From assembly GCA_050742415.1 (NCBI GenBank), contig JBOGIF010000075.1, positions 1 to 20,232 of the forward strand: 20,232 nt of DNA. Reading direction: 5' to 3'. Positions 1-7,075 of this stretch are shown here, piece after piece. The DNA is from JBOGIF01 sp050742415. GTDB taxonomy: Bacteria; Actinomycetota; Acidimicrobiia; Acidimicrobiales; AC-14. The translations under genes were made by a program, and so were the position numbers. Each line of letters opens with the position of its first letter. Position 1 is the stretch's first letter. Under the pieces are notes generated by a model. That model did no database searches, was not told the DNA's origin, and saw nothing but the letters and a program-made list of their open reading frames with translations.

Positions 1-80
1 CCCTCGATGTGCAGGGTGGGGCCGAAAGCCCGCCGGGCCCCGCCGGTGACGAACGCGGCGATCACCTCACGGTCCTCCAT
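1..80 (-). CDS. 5' end of an unrecognised gene downstream of leuD (partial)
   Basis: An open frame starts at ATG 80-78, 11 bases after the leuD stop, and leaves the window at position 1. Only about 26 residues are visible (beginning MEDREVIAAFVTGGARR). The close spacing and shared strand suggest it is the third gene of the leuCD transcript. No Shine-Dalgarno sequence is obvious before the ATG. I do not recognise the family and too little is present to infer a function. Confidence 0.5.
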   Translation of the reverse strand, partial: MEDREVIAAFVTGGARRAFGPTLHIE

Positions 81-91
81 GGCCGCCGAGC

Positions 92-685
92 CTAGGTGGT
101 GGTGGGCATCCACGAGGGGCGCGACGCCTCGAATTCCGCGATCGCCCCGGCATGGCGCAGCGTGATCCCGATGTCGTCGAGACCCTCCAGGAACCGCCAG
201 CGGGTGAAGTCGTCGAGCGGGAACCCGGTGCTGATCCCGGCGGCCGGGGCGGCGAGGGTCCGGGTCTCCACGTCGACGGTCACCACGAGGCGCGGGTCGG
301 CGGCCACCGCCGCGAAGAGCTCGGCGGCCACCGCGGCGTCGACTTCCACCGGCAGCAGCCCGGCCTTGGTGCAGTTGGACCGGAAGATGTCGGCGAAGCG
401 TGGAGAGACGACGGCCGCGAAGCCGTAGTCGAGGAGGGCCCAGACCGCGTGCTCGCGCGAAGACCCGGAACCGAAGTTGGGGCCGGCCAGCAGGATGCTG
501 GCACCTGAGTGCTCGGGCCGGTTGAGCACGAACGCCGGGTCGGCCCGCCAGTCGGAGAAGAGTCCGGCGCCGAAGCCGGACCGCTCCACACGCTTCAGCC
601 AGTCGCTCGGGATGATCTGGTCGGTATCGACGTCGGACCGCTCCAGGGGGGCGACGGTGCCGGAGACCACGCGCACGGGTTCCAT
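92..685 (-). CDS. leuD: 3-isopropylmalate dehydratase small subunit
   Basis: Small subunit of isopropylmalate isomerase, which with LeuC converts 2-isopropylmalate to 3-isopropylmalate in cytosolic leucine synthesis. The 197-aa length matches the family (about 200 aa). The N-terminus has the usual swivelling-domain segment (DVDTDQIIPSDWLKR, about residues 18-32), followed by the signature NFGSGSSREHA at residues 70-80, which forms part of the substrate site. The ATG at 685 is preceded by AAAGGAAC, a credible ribosome site, and starts four bases after the leuC stop. The two subunits should therefore be co-transcribed and translated together. The gene looks intact. Confidence 0.97.
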   Translation of the reverse strand: MEPVRVVSGTVAPLERSDVDTDQIIPSDWLKRVERSGFGAGLFSDWRADPAFVLNRPEHSGASILLAGPNFGSGSSREHAVWALLDYGFAAVVSPRFADIFRSNCTKAGLLPVEVDAAVAAELFAAVAADPRLVVTVDVETRTLAAPAAGISTGFPLDDFTRWRFLEGLDDIGITLRHAGAIAEFEASRPSWMPTTT

Positions 686-689
686 GAGC

Positions 690-2108
690 TCAGTTCCTTT
701 CCGTAGCCAGGTCGGCGGGGGTGGTGAAGTGCCCGGCGATAGCGGTAGCGGCGGCGACGGCCGGCGACACCAGATGGGTCCGGCCGCCCCGGCCCTGGCG
801 GCCCTCGAAGTTGCGGTTCGACGTGGACGCGCAGCGCTCGCCGGGGCGGAGCTGGTCGGGGTTCATGCCCAGGCACATCGAGCAGCCGGCCGAGCGCCAC
901 TCGAACCCGGCGTCGGTGAACAGCCGGTCGATGCCCTCGGCCTCGGCGTCGGCCTTCACCTTCATCGATCCGGGCACCACCATCGCCCGCATTCCGTCCT
1001 TCACCCGGCGGCCGGCGACAACAGCCGCCGCCTCCCGCAGGTCCTCCAGGCGCGAGTTCGTGCAGGAGCCGATGAACACCGTGTCGACGGGGATGTCGCG
1101 CAGCGCCGTGCCCGGCGTCAGCCCCATGTAGGCCAGCGCCAGCCGGGCGGTGGCGGCTTGGGCCGGGTCGGACAGCGAGTCGGGGTCGGGGACGGTGGAG
1201 TCGATCGGCGCCACCTGGGCCGGGTTGGTTCCCCATGAGACGTGAGGGGACAGGGCGGCTGCATCGAGCGACTCCTCCCGGTCGAAGTCGGCTCCGGCGT
1301 CGGTGGGCAGCGAGCGCCAGTAGTCCAGCGCCTCCTCCCACGCCGGGCCCGACGGCGCGTGCGCCCGGCCCTCGAGCCAGGCGAACGTGGTGTCGTCGGG
1401 GGCGATCATTCCCGCCCGGGCGCCGGCCTCCACCGACATGTTGCACACTGTCATGCGGCCCTCCATGGAGAGGGACCGGAACACCGAGCCCCGGTACTCG
1501 ATCACACGGCCGACGCCACCACCGGTGCCGATCCTGGCGATGACGGCGAGGATCACGTCCTTGGCGGTGACACCCGGGGGCAGCGAACCGTCGAGGTCGA
1601 CGGCCATGGTGCCGGGGCACCGCTGGGGGAGCGTCTGGGTGGCGAGGACGTGCTCGACCTCGCTCGTGCCGATTCCGAAGGCGAGGGCGCCGAACGCCCC
1701 ATGGGTGGAGGTGTGGCTGTCGCCGCAGACCACGGTCATCCCCGGTTGGGTCAGGCCGCGCTCTGGACCGATGACGTGAACGATGCCCTGGCCCGGCGAC
1801 CCCATGGGGTGCAGCGGAACGTCGAATTCGGCGCAGTTGGCGGCCAAGGCGTCGAGCTGGCGGGCGGGGATGGGATCGGACAAAGGAAGGTCCAGGCCGA
1901 TGGTCGGCACGTTGTGGTCGGCGGTAGCCAGCGTGAGGTCGGGACGCCGCACCGGGCGGCCGGCCAGCCGCAGCCCGTCGAAGGCCTGGGGCGAGGTGAC
2001 CTCGTGGACGAGGTGGAGGTCGATGTACAGCAGGTCGGGCTCGTCGCCCTCGCCGGCCCGCACGACGTGGTCGTCCCACACCTTCTGGCTGAGCGTCCGA
2101 GTGGTCAT
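690..2108 (-). CDS. leuC: 3-isopropylmalate dehydratase large subunit
   Basis: Aconitase-family large subunit carrying the 4Fe-4S cluster of isopropylmalate isomerase. The frame stays open far upstream, but ATG 2108 (MTTRTLSQKVWDDHVV) is where LeuC homology begins and gives 472 aa, the usual size. The cluster cysteines are visible as C349 in FIGSCTNSR and C409/C412 in GCSMCLGMNPD; CGDSHTSTHGAFG (residues 128-140) and SNRNFEGRQG (430-439) are other family signatures. No strong Shine-Dalgarno sequence precedes the start. The gene is divergent from an IclR regulator and is followed closely by leuD, an arrangement known in Streptomyces and Corynebacterium where the regulator controls leuCD. Confidence 0.97.
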   Translation of the reverse strand: MTTRTLSQKVWDDHVVRAGEGDEPDLLYIDLHLVHEVTSPQAFDGLRLAGRPVRRPDLTLATADHNVPTIGLDLPLSDPIPARQLDALAANCAEFDVPLHPMGSPGQGIVHVIGPERGLTQPGMTVVCGDSHTSTHGAFGALAFGIGTSEVEHVLATQTLPQRCPGTMAVDLDGSLPPGVTAKDVILAVIARIGTGGGVGRVIEYRGSVFRSLSMEGRMTVCNMSVEAGARAGMIAPDDTTFAWLEGRAHAPSGPAWEEALDYWRSLPTDAGADFDREESLDAAALSPHVSWGTNPAQVAPIDSTVPDPDSLSDPAQAATARLALAYMGLTPGTALRDIPVDTVFIGSCTNSRLEDLREAAAVVAGRRVKDGMRAMVVPGSMKVKADAEAEGIDRLFTDAGFEWRSAGCSMCLGMNPDQLRPGERCASTSNRNFEGRQGRGGRTHLVSPAVAAATAIAGHFTTPADLATERN

Positions 2109-2164
2109 GAGGTCTTTGACGCCGTATTCTTGAATCCTAGATAATGAGACGCTAATCTCTGCAT
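2109..2164. promoter_or_regulatory. Divergent leuC / IclR-regulator promoter with candidate operator
   Basis: The 56-base gap between two divergent start codons must hold control elements for both genes. On the plus strand, TTGAAT (2130-2135), a 17-base spacer and TAATCT (2153-2158) make a good sigma-70-type promoter. Its predicted start falls on the ATG at 2165, giving a leaderless regulator mRNA. A second possible pair is TTGACG (2116-2121), 18 bases, GATAAT (2140-2145). On the minus strand, TAGGAT (2139-2134) or TAGCGT (2154-2149) could be the leuC -10. An imperfectly flanked inverted repeat, GAGA-N6-TCTC (2146-2159), covers the regulator's -10 and is a candidate operator. Elements are read by eye. 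Confidence 0.6.
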
Positions 2165-2800
2165 ATGAGAAGTGTAAGCGGTGTCGGCGTGCTTGACAAG
2201 GCAATTTCCGTTCTCGACGCGCTGGAAGCCGGGCCACTCTCCCTCGGCCCGCTGGTCGAAGCCACAGGATTGAGCCGGGCGACTGCCCACCGCCTTGCCG
2301 TCGCCCTGGAGGTGCACGGCCTGGTGGAGCGCGATCCGGGCGGTCGCTTCGCCCTGGGTCCCCGGTTGGCCAGAGCCGACCTCGCCTTGACGGCCCGTCC
2401 TGCCCTGGAGCGCCTTCGCGACGAGACCGGTGAGAGCGTGCAGCTGTTCGTGCGGCGCGGAGACCGTCGCTTGTGCGTGGCGTCGCTGGAGTCGCCCCAC
2501 GGCCTGCGCACGATCGTGGCCGTGGGGGCGCTGCTGCCCCTTGACGTCGGCTCGGCCGGCAAGGTCCTGCGCGAGGACGCGACAACGGCGGACGTGAGGC
2601 GAGGGTGGGTGCAGAGCGTGGAGGAGCGCGAGCGCGGGGTGGCCTCGGTCAGCGCGCCCGTCCGTTCCGAGGAGGGAGCCGTGATCGCCGCCGTCTCCGT
2701 GTCGGGGCCGATCGAACGCACGTCGAGGTCGCCGGGCCGCCGCTACTCCGGCGCGGTCCTCGAGGCCGCGGAGGCGGTGCGCCAGGCCCTCGATCGTTAG
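2165..2800 (+). CDS. IclR-family regulator of leucine genes (NdgR/LtbR type)
   Basis: 211-aa transcription factor. The N-terminal winged helix-turn-helix (about residues 5-65) contains SGVGVLDKAISVLDALEAG and TGLSRATAHRLAVALEVHG. The C-terminal IclR effector domain has GESVQLFVRRGDRRLCVAS and the strongly conserved ERERGVASVSAPVR and VSGPIERTSRSPGRR. These segments closely resemble NdgR of Streptomyces and LtbR of Corynebacterium as I recall them, and the position divergent from leuCD is the same. It likely controls leuCD and itself. It is shorter than the usual 235-240 aa because a stretch before RRGWVQS in the effector domain is missing. The ATG follows TAATCT by six bases and has no ribosome site, suggesting leaderless translation. 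Confidence 0.93.
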   Translation: MRSVSGVGVLDKAISVLDALEAGPLSLGPLVEATGLSRATAHRLAVALEVHGLVERDPGGRFALGPRLARADLALTARPALERLRDETGESVQLFVRRGDRRLCVASLESPHGLRTIVAVGALLPLDVGSAGKVLREDATTADVRRGWVQSVEERERGVASVSAPVRSEEGAVIAAVSVSGPIERTSRSPGRRYSGAVLEAAEAVRQALDR

Positions 2801-2811
2801 CATCGGCGGAC
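2798..2811 (+). promoter_or_regulatory. Candidate -10 (TAGCAT) for a leaderless acyltransferase mRNA
   Basis: TAGCAT at 2798-2803 fits the actinobacterial TANNNT -10 and lies eight bases before ATG 2812. Its first three bases are the TAG stop codon of the upstream regulator. No clear -35 is visible and readthrough from the regulator is equally possible. Confidence 0.35.
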
Positions 2812-4188
2812 ATGGCCGTGGGCCGCCGAGCCGCGGCCGGGCCGCACTTCGCCTGCTTCGACGGCCTGAGGGCCATGGCCGTCATTGCCGTGCTCGTGCA
2901 CCACAGCGCTTTGCTCACCGGGTCGGACAAGCGGAGCCCGTTCGGTACGGTCTTCGACCACCTCGACGTGGGGCTCGCCGTCTTCTTCCTGATCTCGGGC
3001 TTCCTTCTGTACCGGCCCTTCGTGGCGGCCCACCTGAGCGGCGAACCGCGGCCCGCCACCGGTTCGTATTTTCGACGCCGGGCCCTGCGGATACTTCCGG
3101 CGTACTGGGTGGCATTGACGGTCACGGTCCTGTACTTCGGGCGGCCGTCGTCGGTCCGGGGGATCCGGGACTGGGTCGTGCTTTACGGCCTGGGCCAGAT
3201 CTACAGCGCCGCCCATCTGCGTGACGGGCTGGCCCAAGCATGGAGCTTGTGCGTGGAAGTGAGCTTCTACCTGTTGCTGCCGGTCTACGCCCTGGCCATG
3301 CGCCGCCTGGTGGGCCGGGGGGACCGCGTACGGGTCCTGTGGGTGGAGATGGCCGGCCTTGCCCTGCTGTACGGGTCCAGCATCGCCTTCCGGGCTTGGC
3401 AGCTGGCGCGCTCGCCGTTCGGCGACGAGGTGCTGCGCTGGCTGCCGGCGAACCTCGACTACTTCGCCCTCGGGATGGCGCTCGCGGTCGCCAGCGCCCA
3501 CCTGGCCGATCTGGGGCCCGCGGCCGGCCAGAGCGCTCTGGCTCGCGTCGCCGGAGCATCCCCCGGCTGGTGGTGGGGCATGGCTGGCGCGGTTTGGCTG
3601 CTCACCCTCGGGTCCGACCTCCCCCGGGCCCGCGCTTACGGCGCCGCCATGTCCCTCGAGCTGCAGTTCCTCTACGGCCTGGTCGCCCTGCTGCTACTGC
3701 TGCCGGCGGTGTTCGGGCCTCAGCGCCGAGGACCCGAGTGGGGCAGCATCCGCGGGTTCCTGGCCAGCGCCCCGATGACGGTCGTCGGCCGGCTGTCTTA
3801 TGGCATCTACCTGTGGCACATCTTCGTGCTCGTGGCCTGGACCCAGCTCACCGGGTTCCAATGGGGGACCGGCCACCTGCCGAGGCTCCTGCTCGCGGCC
3901 GCCGCCGGCTCACTCGTGTTGGCGGCGCTCAGCTGGGTGGTGGTCGAGCGGCCCGCGATGGCACTCGGTCGTCGCGGCCGAGCCCGGCGCGACCGAACCC
4001 GGCGCGACCGTGGCGTTCCGCGCGTTCAGCCCGCGATCTCGACTATCTCGACGGCGAGGGTGCCGCCGGGCGCCTCGTACTCCACCGTCTCGCCCTCGCG
4101 ATGGCCGACGAGCGCGGTGCCGAGCGGGGACGCCGGCGAGATCACCAGCACGTCCTCGCGGCGCTCCTCGATCGAGCCGACCAGGTAA
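2812..4188 (+). CDS. Membrane acyltransferase, OafA/YrhL (Acyltransferase 3) family
   Basis: 458-aa polytopic membrane protein that should transfer an acyl group to a cell-surface sugar or lipid; the substrate is unknown. Family marks in order are FDGLRAMAVIAVLVHHS (residues 16-32, with the conserved His pair), VGLAVFFLISGFLLYRPF, YFRRRALRILPAYW, AWSLCVEVSFYLLLPVY (conserved Glu) and SYGIYLWHIFVL near the end. About ten hydrophobic segments are visible. ATG 2812 is chosen because family homology starts just after it, 11 bases beyond the regulator's stop. The last 54 codons run antisense through the 3' end of greA (163-base convergent overlap) and read as a low-complexity, Ser/Thr/Pro/Arg-rich tail unlikely to be part of the catalytic fold. 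Confidence 0.9.
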   Translation: MAVGRRAAAGPHFACFDGLRAMAVIAVLVHHSALLTGSDKRSPFGTVFDHLDVGLAVFFLISGFLLYRPFVAAHLSGEPRPATGSYFRRRALRILPAYWVALTVTVLYFGRPSSVRGIRDWVVLYGLGQIYSAAHLRDGLAQAWSLCVEVSFYLLLPVYALAMRRLVGRGDRVRVLWVEMAGLALLYGSSIAFRAWQLARSPFGDEVLRWLPANLDYFALGMALAVASAHLADLGPAAGQSALARVAGASPGWWWGMAGAVWLLTLGSDLPRARAYGAAMSLELQFLYGLVALLLLLPAVFGPQRRGPEWGSIRGFLASAPMTVVGRLSYGIYLWHIFVLVAWTQLTGFQWGTGHLPRLLLAAAAGSLVLAALSWVVVERPAMALGRRGRARRDRTRRDRGVPRVQPAISTISTARVPPGASYSTVSPSRWPTSAVPSGDAGEITSTSSRRSSIEPTR

Positions 4189-4493
4189 CGCTCGACCTCG
4201 TCGTCGCCGACGTAGCGCAGGCTCACGATGCTGCCGCTACCGACCCGTCCGCTGTCGCCCGGGCCCTCGATTATCACTGCGTTCTCGAGGATGCTCTGGA
4301 GCTGGCGTATCCGGGCCTCCATGCGCCCCTGGTCGTCCTTGGCCGCGTGGTAGTCGGCGTTCTCGCTCAGGTCGCCCAGCTCCCGGGCGCGCTCGATGAT
4401 CTGGGCTATGTCGACGCGGCCGCGCGTGGTCAGGTCCTCGAGCTCCTGGCGGAGCCGGTCGTGGGCCGCCTGGGAAAGATGGGTCTCGGGCAC
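4026..4493 (-). CDS. greA: Transcription elongation factor GreA
   Basis: Rescues backtracked RNA polymerase by stimulating transcript cleavage through the secondary channel. From GTG 4493 it is 155 aa: an N-terminal coiled coil (about residues 1-75) with GDLSENADYHAAKDDQG at its tip, then an FKBP-like domain with SPASPLGTALVGHREGETV. With this start the tip acids are D41 and E44, the same numbers as in E. coli GreA. In-frame ATGs at 4520 and 4571 would add residues unlike the family. TAGCGT (4506-4501) lies exactly seven bases before the GTG, so the mRNA is probably leaderless. The gene converges on the acyltransferase and is divergent from leuB. Confidence 0.93.
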   Translation of the reverse strand: MPETHLSQAAHDRLRQELEDLTTRGRVDIAQIIERARELGDLSENADYHAAKDDQGRMEARIRQLQSILENAVIIEGPGDSGRVGSGSIVSLRYVGDDEVERYLVGSIEERREDVLVISPASPLGTALVGHREGETVEYEAPGGTLAVEIVEIAG

Positions 4494-4590
4494 GGGCTCG
4501 ACGCTACAAGCCACCGCCATCGCCGCTGATCGTTTCGATAGAGTGAGTCGTGCTGTGGCCCGGTTCGTCATTCCCCTAGGCCGTTAGCGC
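4494..4590. promoter_or_regulatory. Divergent greA / leuB promoter region
   Basis: This 97-base gap separates the greA GTG from the leuB GTG. On the minus strand TAGCGT (4506-4501) followed by seven bases and GTG is a convincing leaderless -10 for greA. On the plus strand TAGAGT (4539-4544) fits TANNNT and would give leuB a leader of about 40 bases. No clear -35 boxes or ribosome site before leuB were found. Confidence 0.45.
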
Positions 4591-5592
4591 GTGGGCTACA
4601 GCATCGCCGTCATCGAAGGGGACGGGATCGGCCCCGAGGTGGTGGCCGAGGCCCTCAAGGTCGTCCGGGCCGCCGGTATCGACCTCGACCTCGTGCGGTA
4701 CGACCTCGGGGGGCAGCGTTACCTGCGCACCGGCGAGGTGCTGCCGGACTCGGTTCTCGCCGAGCTCCGTGACGCCGACGCGATCCTGCTGGGCGCGGTC
4801 GGCGCGCCCGACGTGCCTCCCGGTGTGCTCGAGCGCGGCTTGCTCCTCCGGTTGCGGTTCGAGCTGGACCTGTACGTGAACCTGCGCCCGTTCGCCGGCC
4901 CCGGGCCCGACGGTGCCGCTCTCGACTTCGTGATCGTGCGCGAGAACACCGAGGGCGCCTATGTCGGAGAGGGCGGATTCCTACGCAAGGGCACACCCGC
5001 CGAGGTGGCAACCCAGGGGTCAGTGAACACGCGTATGGGCGTGGAGCGGGCGGTGCGCTTCGCCTTCGAGCTGGCCGCCGCTCGGCCCTGCCGTGACCTG
5101 ACGCTCGTCCATAAGACCAACGTGCTCACCTACGCCGGCGACCTTTGGCAGCGCACGTTCGACGAGGTGGCGGCCAACCATCCCGACGTCGCCACGTCCT
5201 ACGCCCACGTCGACGCCGCGTGCATCCACCTGGTCGAGTCGCCCGAGCGCTACGACGTCATCGTCACCGACAACCTCTTCGGCGACATCCTCACCGACCT
5301 CGCCGGCGCCCTCACGGGCGGGATCGGGATGGCGGCCTCGGCCAACCTGAACCCGCACCGCACAGGGCCGTCGCTGTTCGAGCCGGTCCACGGGTCGGCG
5401 CCCGACCTGGCGGGGACCAATCGGGCGAATCCACTGGCGGCCATCCGGTCGGCGGCGATGATGTTGGACTTCCTCGGCGACGTCGGAGCGGCCACCCGGG
5501 TTCGCGACGCGTGCGCCGAGGTGCCGTCCGACCGCACAACTACGACACAGATTGGCGACGCGGTCGCCAAAGCCGTCACGGAAAGGGTGTAG
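4591..5592 (+). CDS. leuB: 3-isopropylmalate dehydrogenase
   Basis: Oxidises and decarboxylates 3-isopropylmalate to 4-methyl-2-oxopentanoate with NAD+, the step after LeuCD. The 333-aa protein has IEGDGIGPEV at the N-terminus, substrate arginines R89 (LRLRFELDLYVNLRP), R99 and R117 (VRENTEGAY), catalytic Y124 and K175 (VHKTNVL), metal-binding aspartates in DNLFGDILTD (D227, D232), and the cofactor loop FEPVHGSAPDLAGTNRANP. The HGSAPDLAG pattern and the lack of an NADP-type signature favour NAD+. The start is GTG with no strong ribosome site. ilvE begins three bases after its stop, so the two form one operon and act in consecutive steps. Confidence 0.95.
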   Translation: MGYSIAVIEGDGIGPEVVAEALKVVRAAGIDLDLVRYDLGGQRYLRTGEVLPDSVLAELRDADAILLGAVGAPDVPPGVLERGLLLRLRFELDLYVNLRPFAGPGPDGAALDFVIVRENTEGAYVGEGGFLRKGTPAEVATQGSVNTRMGVERAVRFAFELAAARPCRDLTLVHKTNVLTYAGDLWQRTFDEVAANHPDVATSYAHVDAACIHLVESPERYDVIVTDNLFGDILTDLAGALTGGIGMAASANLNPHRTGPSLFEPVHGSAPDLAGTNRANPLAAIRSAAMMLDFLGDVGAATRVRDACAEVPSDRTTTTQIGDAVAKAVTERV

Positions 5593-5595
5593 GCA

Positions 5596-6516
5596 ATGCC
5601 GCTGCAGAAGGTCGACAAGATCTGGATGGACGGCGAGCTGGTGGCCTGGGACGACGCCAAGGTCCACGTGCTCACCCACACACTGCACTACGGCAGCGGA
5701 GTCTTCGAGGGGATCCGGGCCTACGCCACGGCCCAGGGGCCGGCGGTTTTCCGCCTCACCGACCACATCGACCGGCTGTTCAACAGCGCCAAGGTGTACC
5801 TGATCGACGTGCCCTTCACCCGTGACCAGCTCGTGGCCGCGGTCAAGGAGACGATCCGGGTCAATCAGCTCGACGCCTGCTACATCCGGCCCCTCGTGTA
5901 CCTGGGCTACGGCGAGATGGGCCTGAACCCGATCCCGTGCCCGGTCAACGTGTCGATCGCGGTGTGGCCCTGGGGCACGTACCTGGGCGACGAAGGAGTC
6001 CGCAAGGGCGTGCGTACCAAGATCTCCACCTGGCAGCGCCACGACCCCAACGCAGTCCCGGTCGCGGCCAAAGGCACCGGGATGTACGTCAACTCTTCAC
6101 TGGCCAAGGTGGAGGCGCTGAAGGCCGGTTACGACGAGGCCATCCTGCTCTCGCCCCAGGGCTACGTAAGTGAGTGCACCGGCGAGAACCTCTTCATCGT
6201 CAAGGGCGGCCGCATCCTCACGCCGCCGGTGGCCGCCGGCGCCCTCGAGGGGATCACCCAGGACTCCATCGTCACCATCGCGCGCGACCTGGGCTACGAG
6301 GTGGCCGAGGCCAACCTCCTACGCACCGACCTCTACCTGGCGGAGGAGGCGTTCCTCACCGGCACCGCCGCCGAGGTCGTGCCGATCCGCTCGGTCGACG
6401 ACCGCGAGATCGGCGACCCCGGCCCGATCACCCGAGCCATCCAGGAGACGTTCTTCGCCACGGTCAAGGGCGAAGTCGACCGCTACAAGGACTGGCTCGA
6501 ACATGTCGCTGGCTGA
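5596..6516 (+). CDS. ilvE: Branched-chain amino acid aminotransferase
   Basis: PLP-dependent class IV transaminase that turns the 2-oxo acids of leucine, isoleucine and valine into the amino acids using glutamate. The 306-aa length is typical of the E. coli IlvE type. HYGSGVFEGIRAY (residues 31-43) and YIRPLVYLGYGEMGLNP (96-112) shape the substrate pocket. K159 in VPVAAKGTGMYVNS is the PLP lysine, at the same number as the E. coli enzyme, and SECTGENLF (192-200) supplies the conserved Glu. ATG 5596 is preceded by GAAAGGG inside the end of leuB, a clear ribosome site giving translational coupling. It receives its leucine precursor directly from LeuB. Confidence 0.96.
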   Translation: MPLQKVDKIWMDGELVAWDDAKVHVLTHTLHYGSGVFEGIRAYATAQGPAVFRLTDHIDRLFNSAKVYLIDVPFTRDQLVAAVKETIRVNQLDACYIRPLVYLGYGEMGLNPIPCPVNVSIAVWPWGTYLGDEGVRKGVRTKISTWQRHDPNAVPVAAKGTGMYVNSSLAKVEALKAGYDEAILLSPQGYVSECTGENLFIVKGGRILTPPVAAGALEGITQDSIVTIARDLGYEVAEANLLRTDLYLAEEAFLTGTAAEVVPIRSVDDREIGDPGPITRAIQETFFATVKGEVDRYKDWLEHVAG

Positions 6517-6553
6517 GGTCTTCCCGGTAGTCCCCTCGACGGTCGGCGCCTAG

Positions 6554-7063
6554 GTGGCCCAGCCCGACTTCGTCACCGTCCCGCTGGCCGACAAGCCCCG
6601 GAAGGGCGAGCCCATGCCGCCGCCGCGCCGCTGGACGGCGACGCGCCCCGGCGATCTCACCGGCCGCCAGCCGACCGGCTCCATGCTCGGCAGCCCGGGC
6701 CCGGACCAGGGCTATGCGTTGCGCCTGGCCCGGCGCTTCTCGAACGTGCTGCAACTGGCGGTGGGGGAGCACGATGACGACGTCGTGGCCGGCTGCCTGG
6801 GCGTGGCATTGCGTCGGGCGTCCCTGTTCGGGCGGGCGCCCGTGATCCACGACCTCGAGGTGGCGTTCACCATGTGGGGCTACCTCGGCGACGCGCCCGA
6901 CGACCTGATCGCCTACCGCCGGCCTCTGTTCGCCGGCGCCTCCCACCACTACTGGGACCAGCGCCGGATCGCCGACTCGGTCCTGGCGGCATCTCTGTGG
7001 CTGTCGCCGGCCGAGGTCCGCGACCGGCTGCTCAAGGACTGGCGCAGCCTCCTCGGGGCATAA
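6554..7063 (+). CDS. Unrecognised soluble protein in the leuB-ilvE operon
   Basis: 169 aa from GTG 6554, 37 bases after ilvE and 12 bases before the hydrolase, so probably part of the same transcript. There is no signal peptide or membrane segment. A basic, proline-rich N-terminus (PMPPPRRWTATRPGDL) is followed by SMLGSPGPDQGYALRLARRF, an alpha-helical middle, and an aromatic/His-rich stretch (FAGASHHYWDQRRIADSV) near residues 130-148. The composition and strand-specific codon pattern look like a real gene. I do not recognise the family and assign no function. No ribosome site is visible, so the exact start is uncertain. Confidence 0.72.
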   Translation: MAQPDFVTVPLADKPRKGEPMPPPRRWTATRPGDLTGRQPTGSMLGSPGPDQGYALRLARRFSNVLQLAVGEHDDDVVAGCLGVALRRASLFGRAPVIHDLEVAFTMWGYLGDAPDDLIAYRRPLFAGASHHYWDQRRIADSVLAASLWLSPAEVRDRLLKDWRSLLGA

Positions 7064-7075
7064 GCGGACACGCTG

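Noticed and set aside
1242..2144. Long plus-strand frames antisense to leuC
   Set aside because: High GC content opens shadow frames opposite real genes; these are His/Gly/Arg-rich with no domain.
690..2585. leuC frame open for 631 codons back to 2585
   Set aside because: The extra N-terminal part is antisense to the IclR gene, Arg/Pro-rich and unlike LeuC; homology begins at ATG 2108.
5020..6042. Minus-strand frame of 340 codons opposite leuB and ilvE
   Set aside because: Covered by two well-supported enzymes on the plus strand; composition typical of an antisense shadow.
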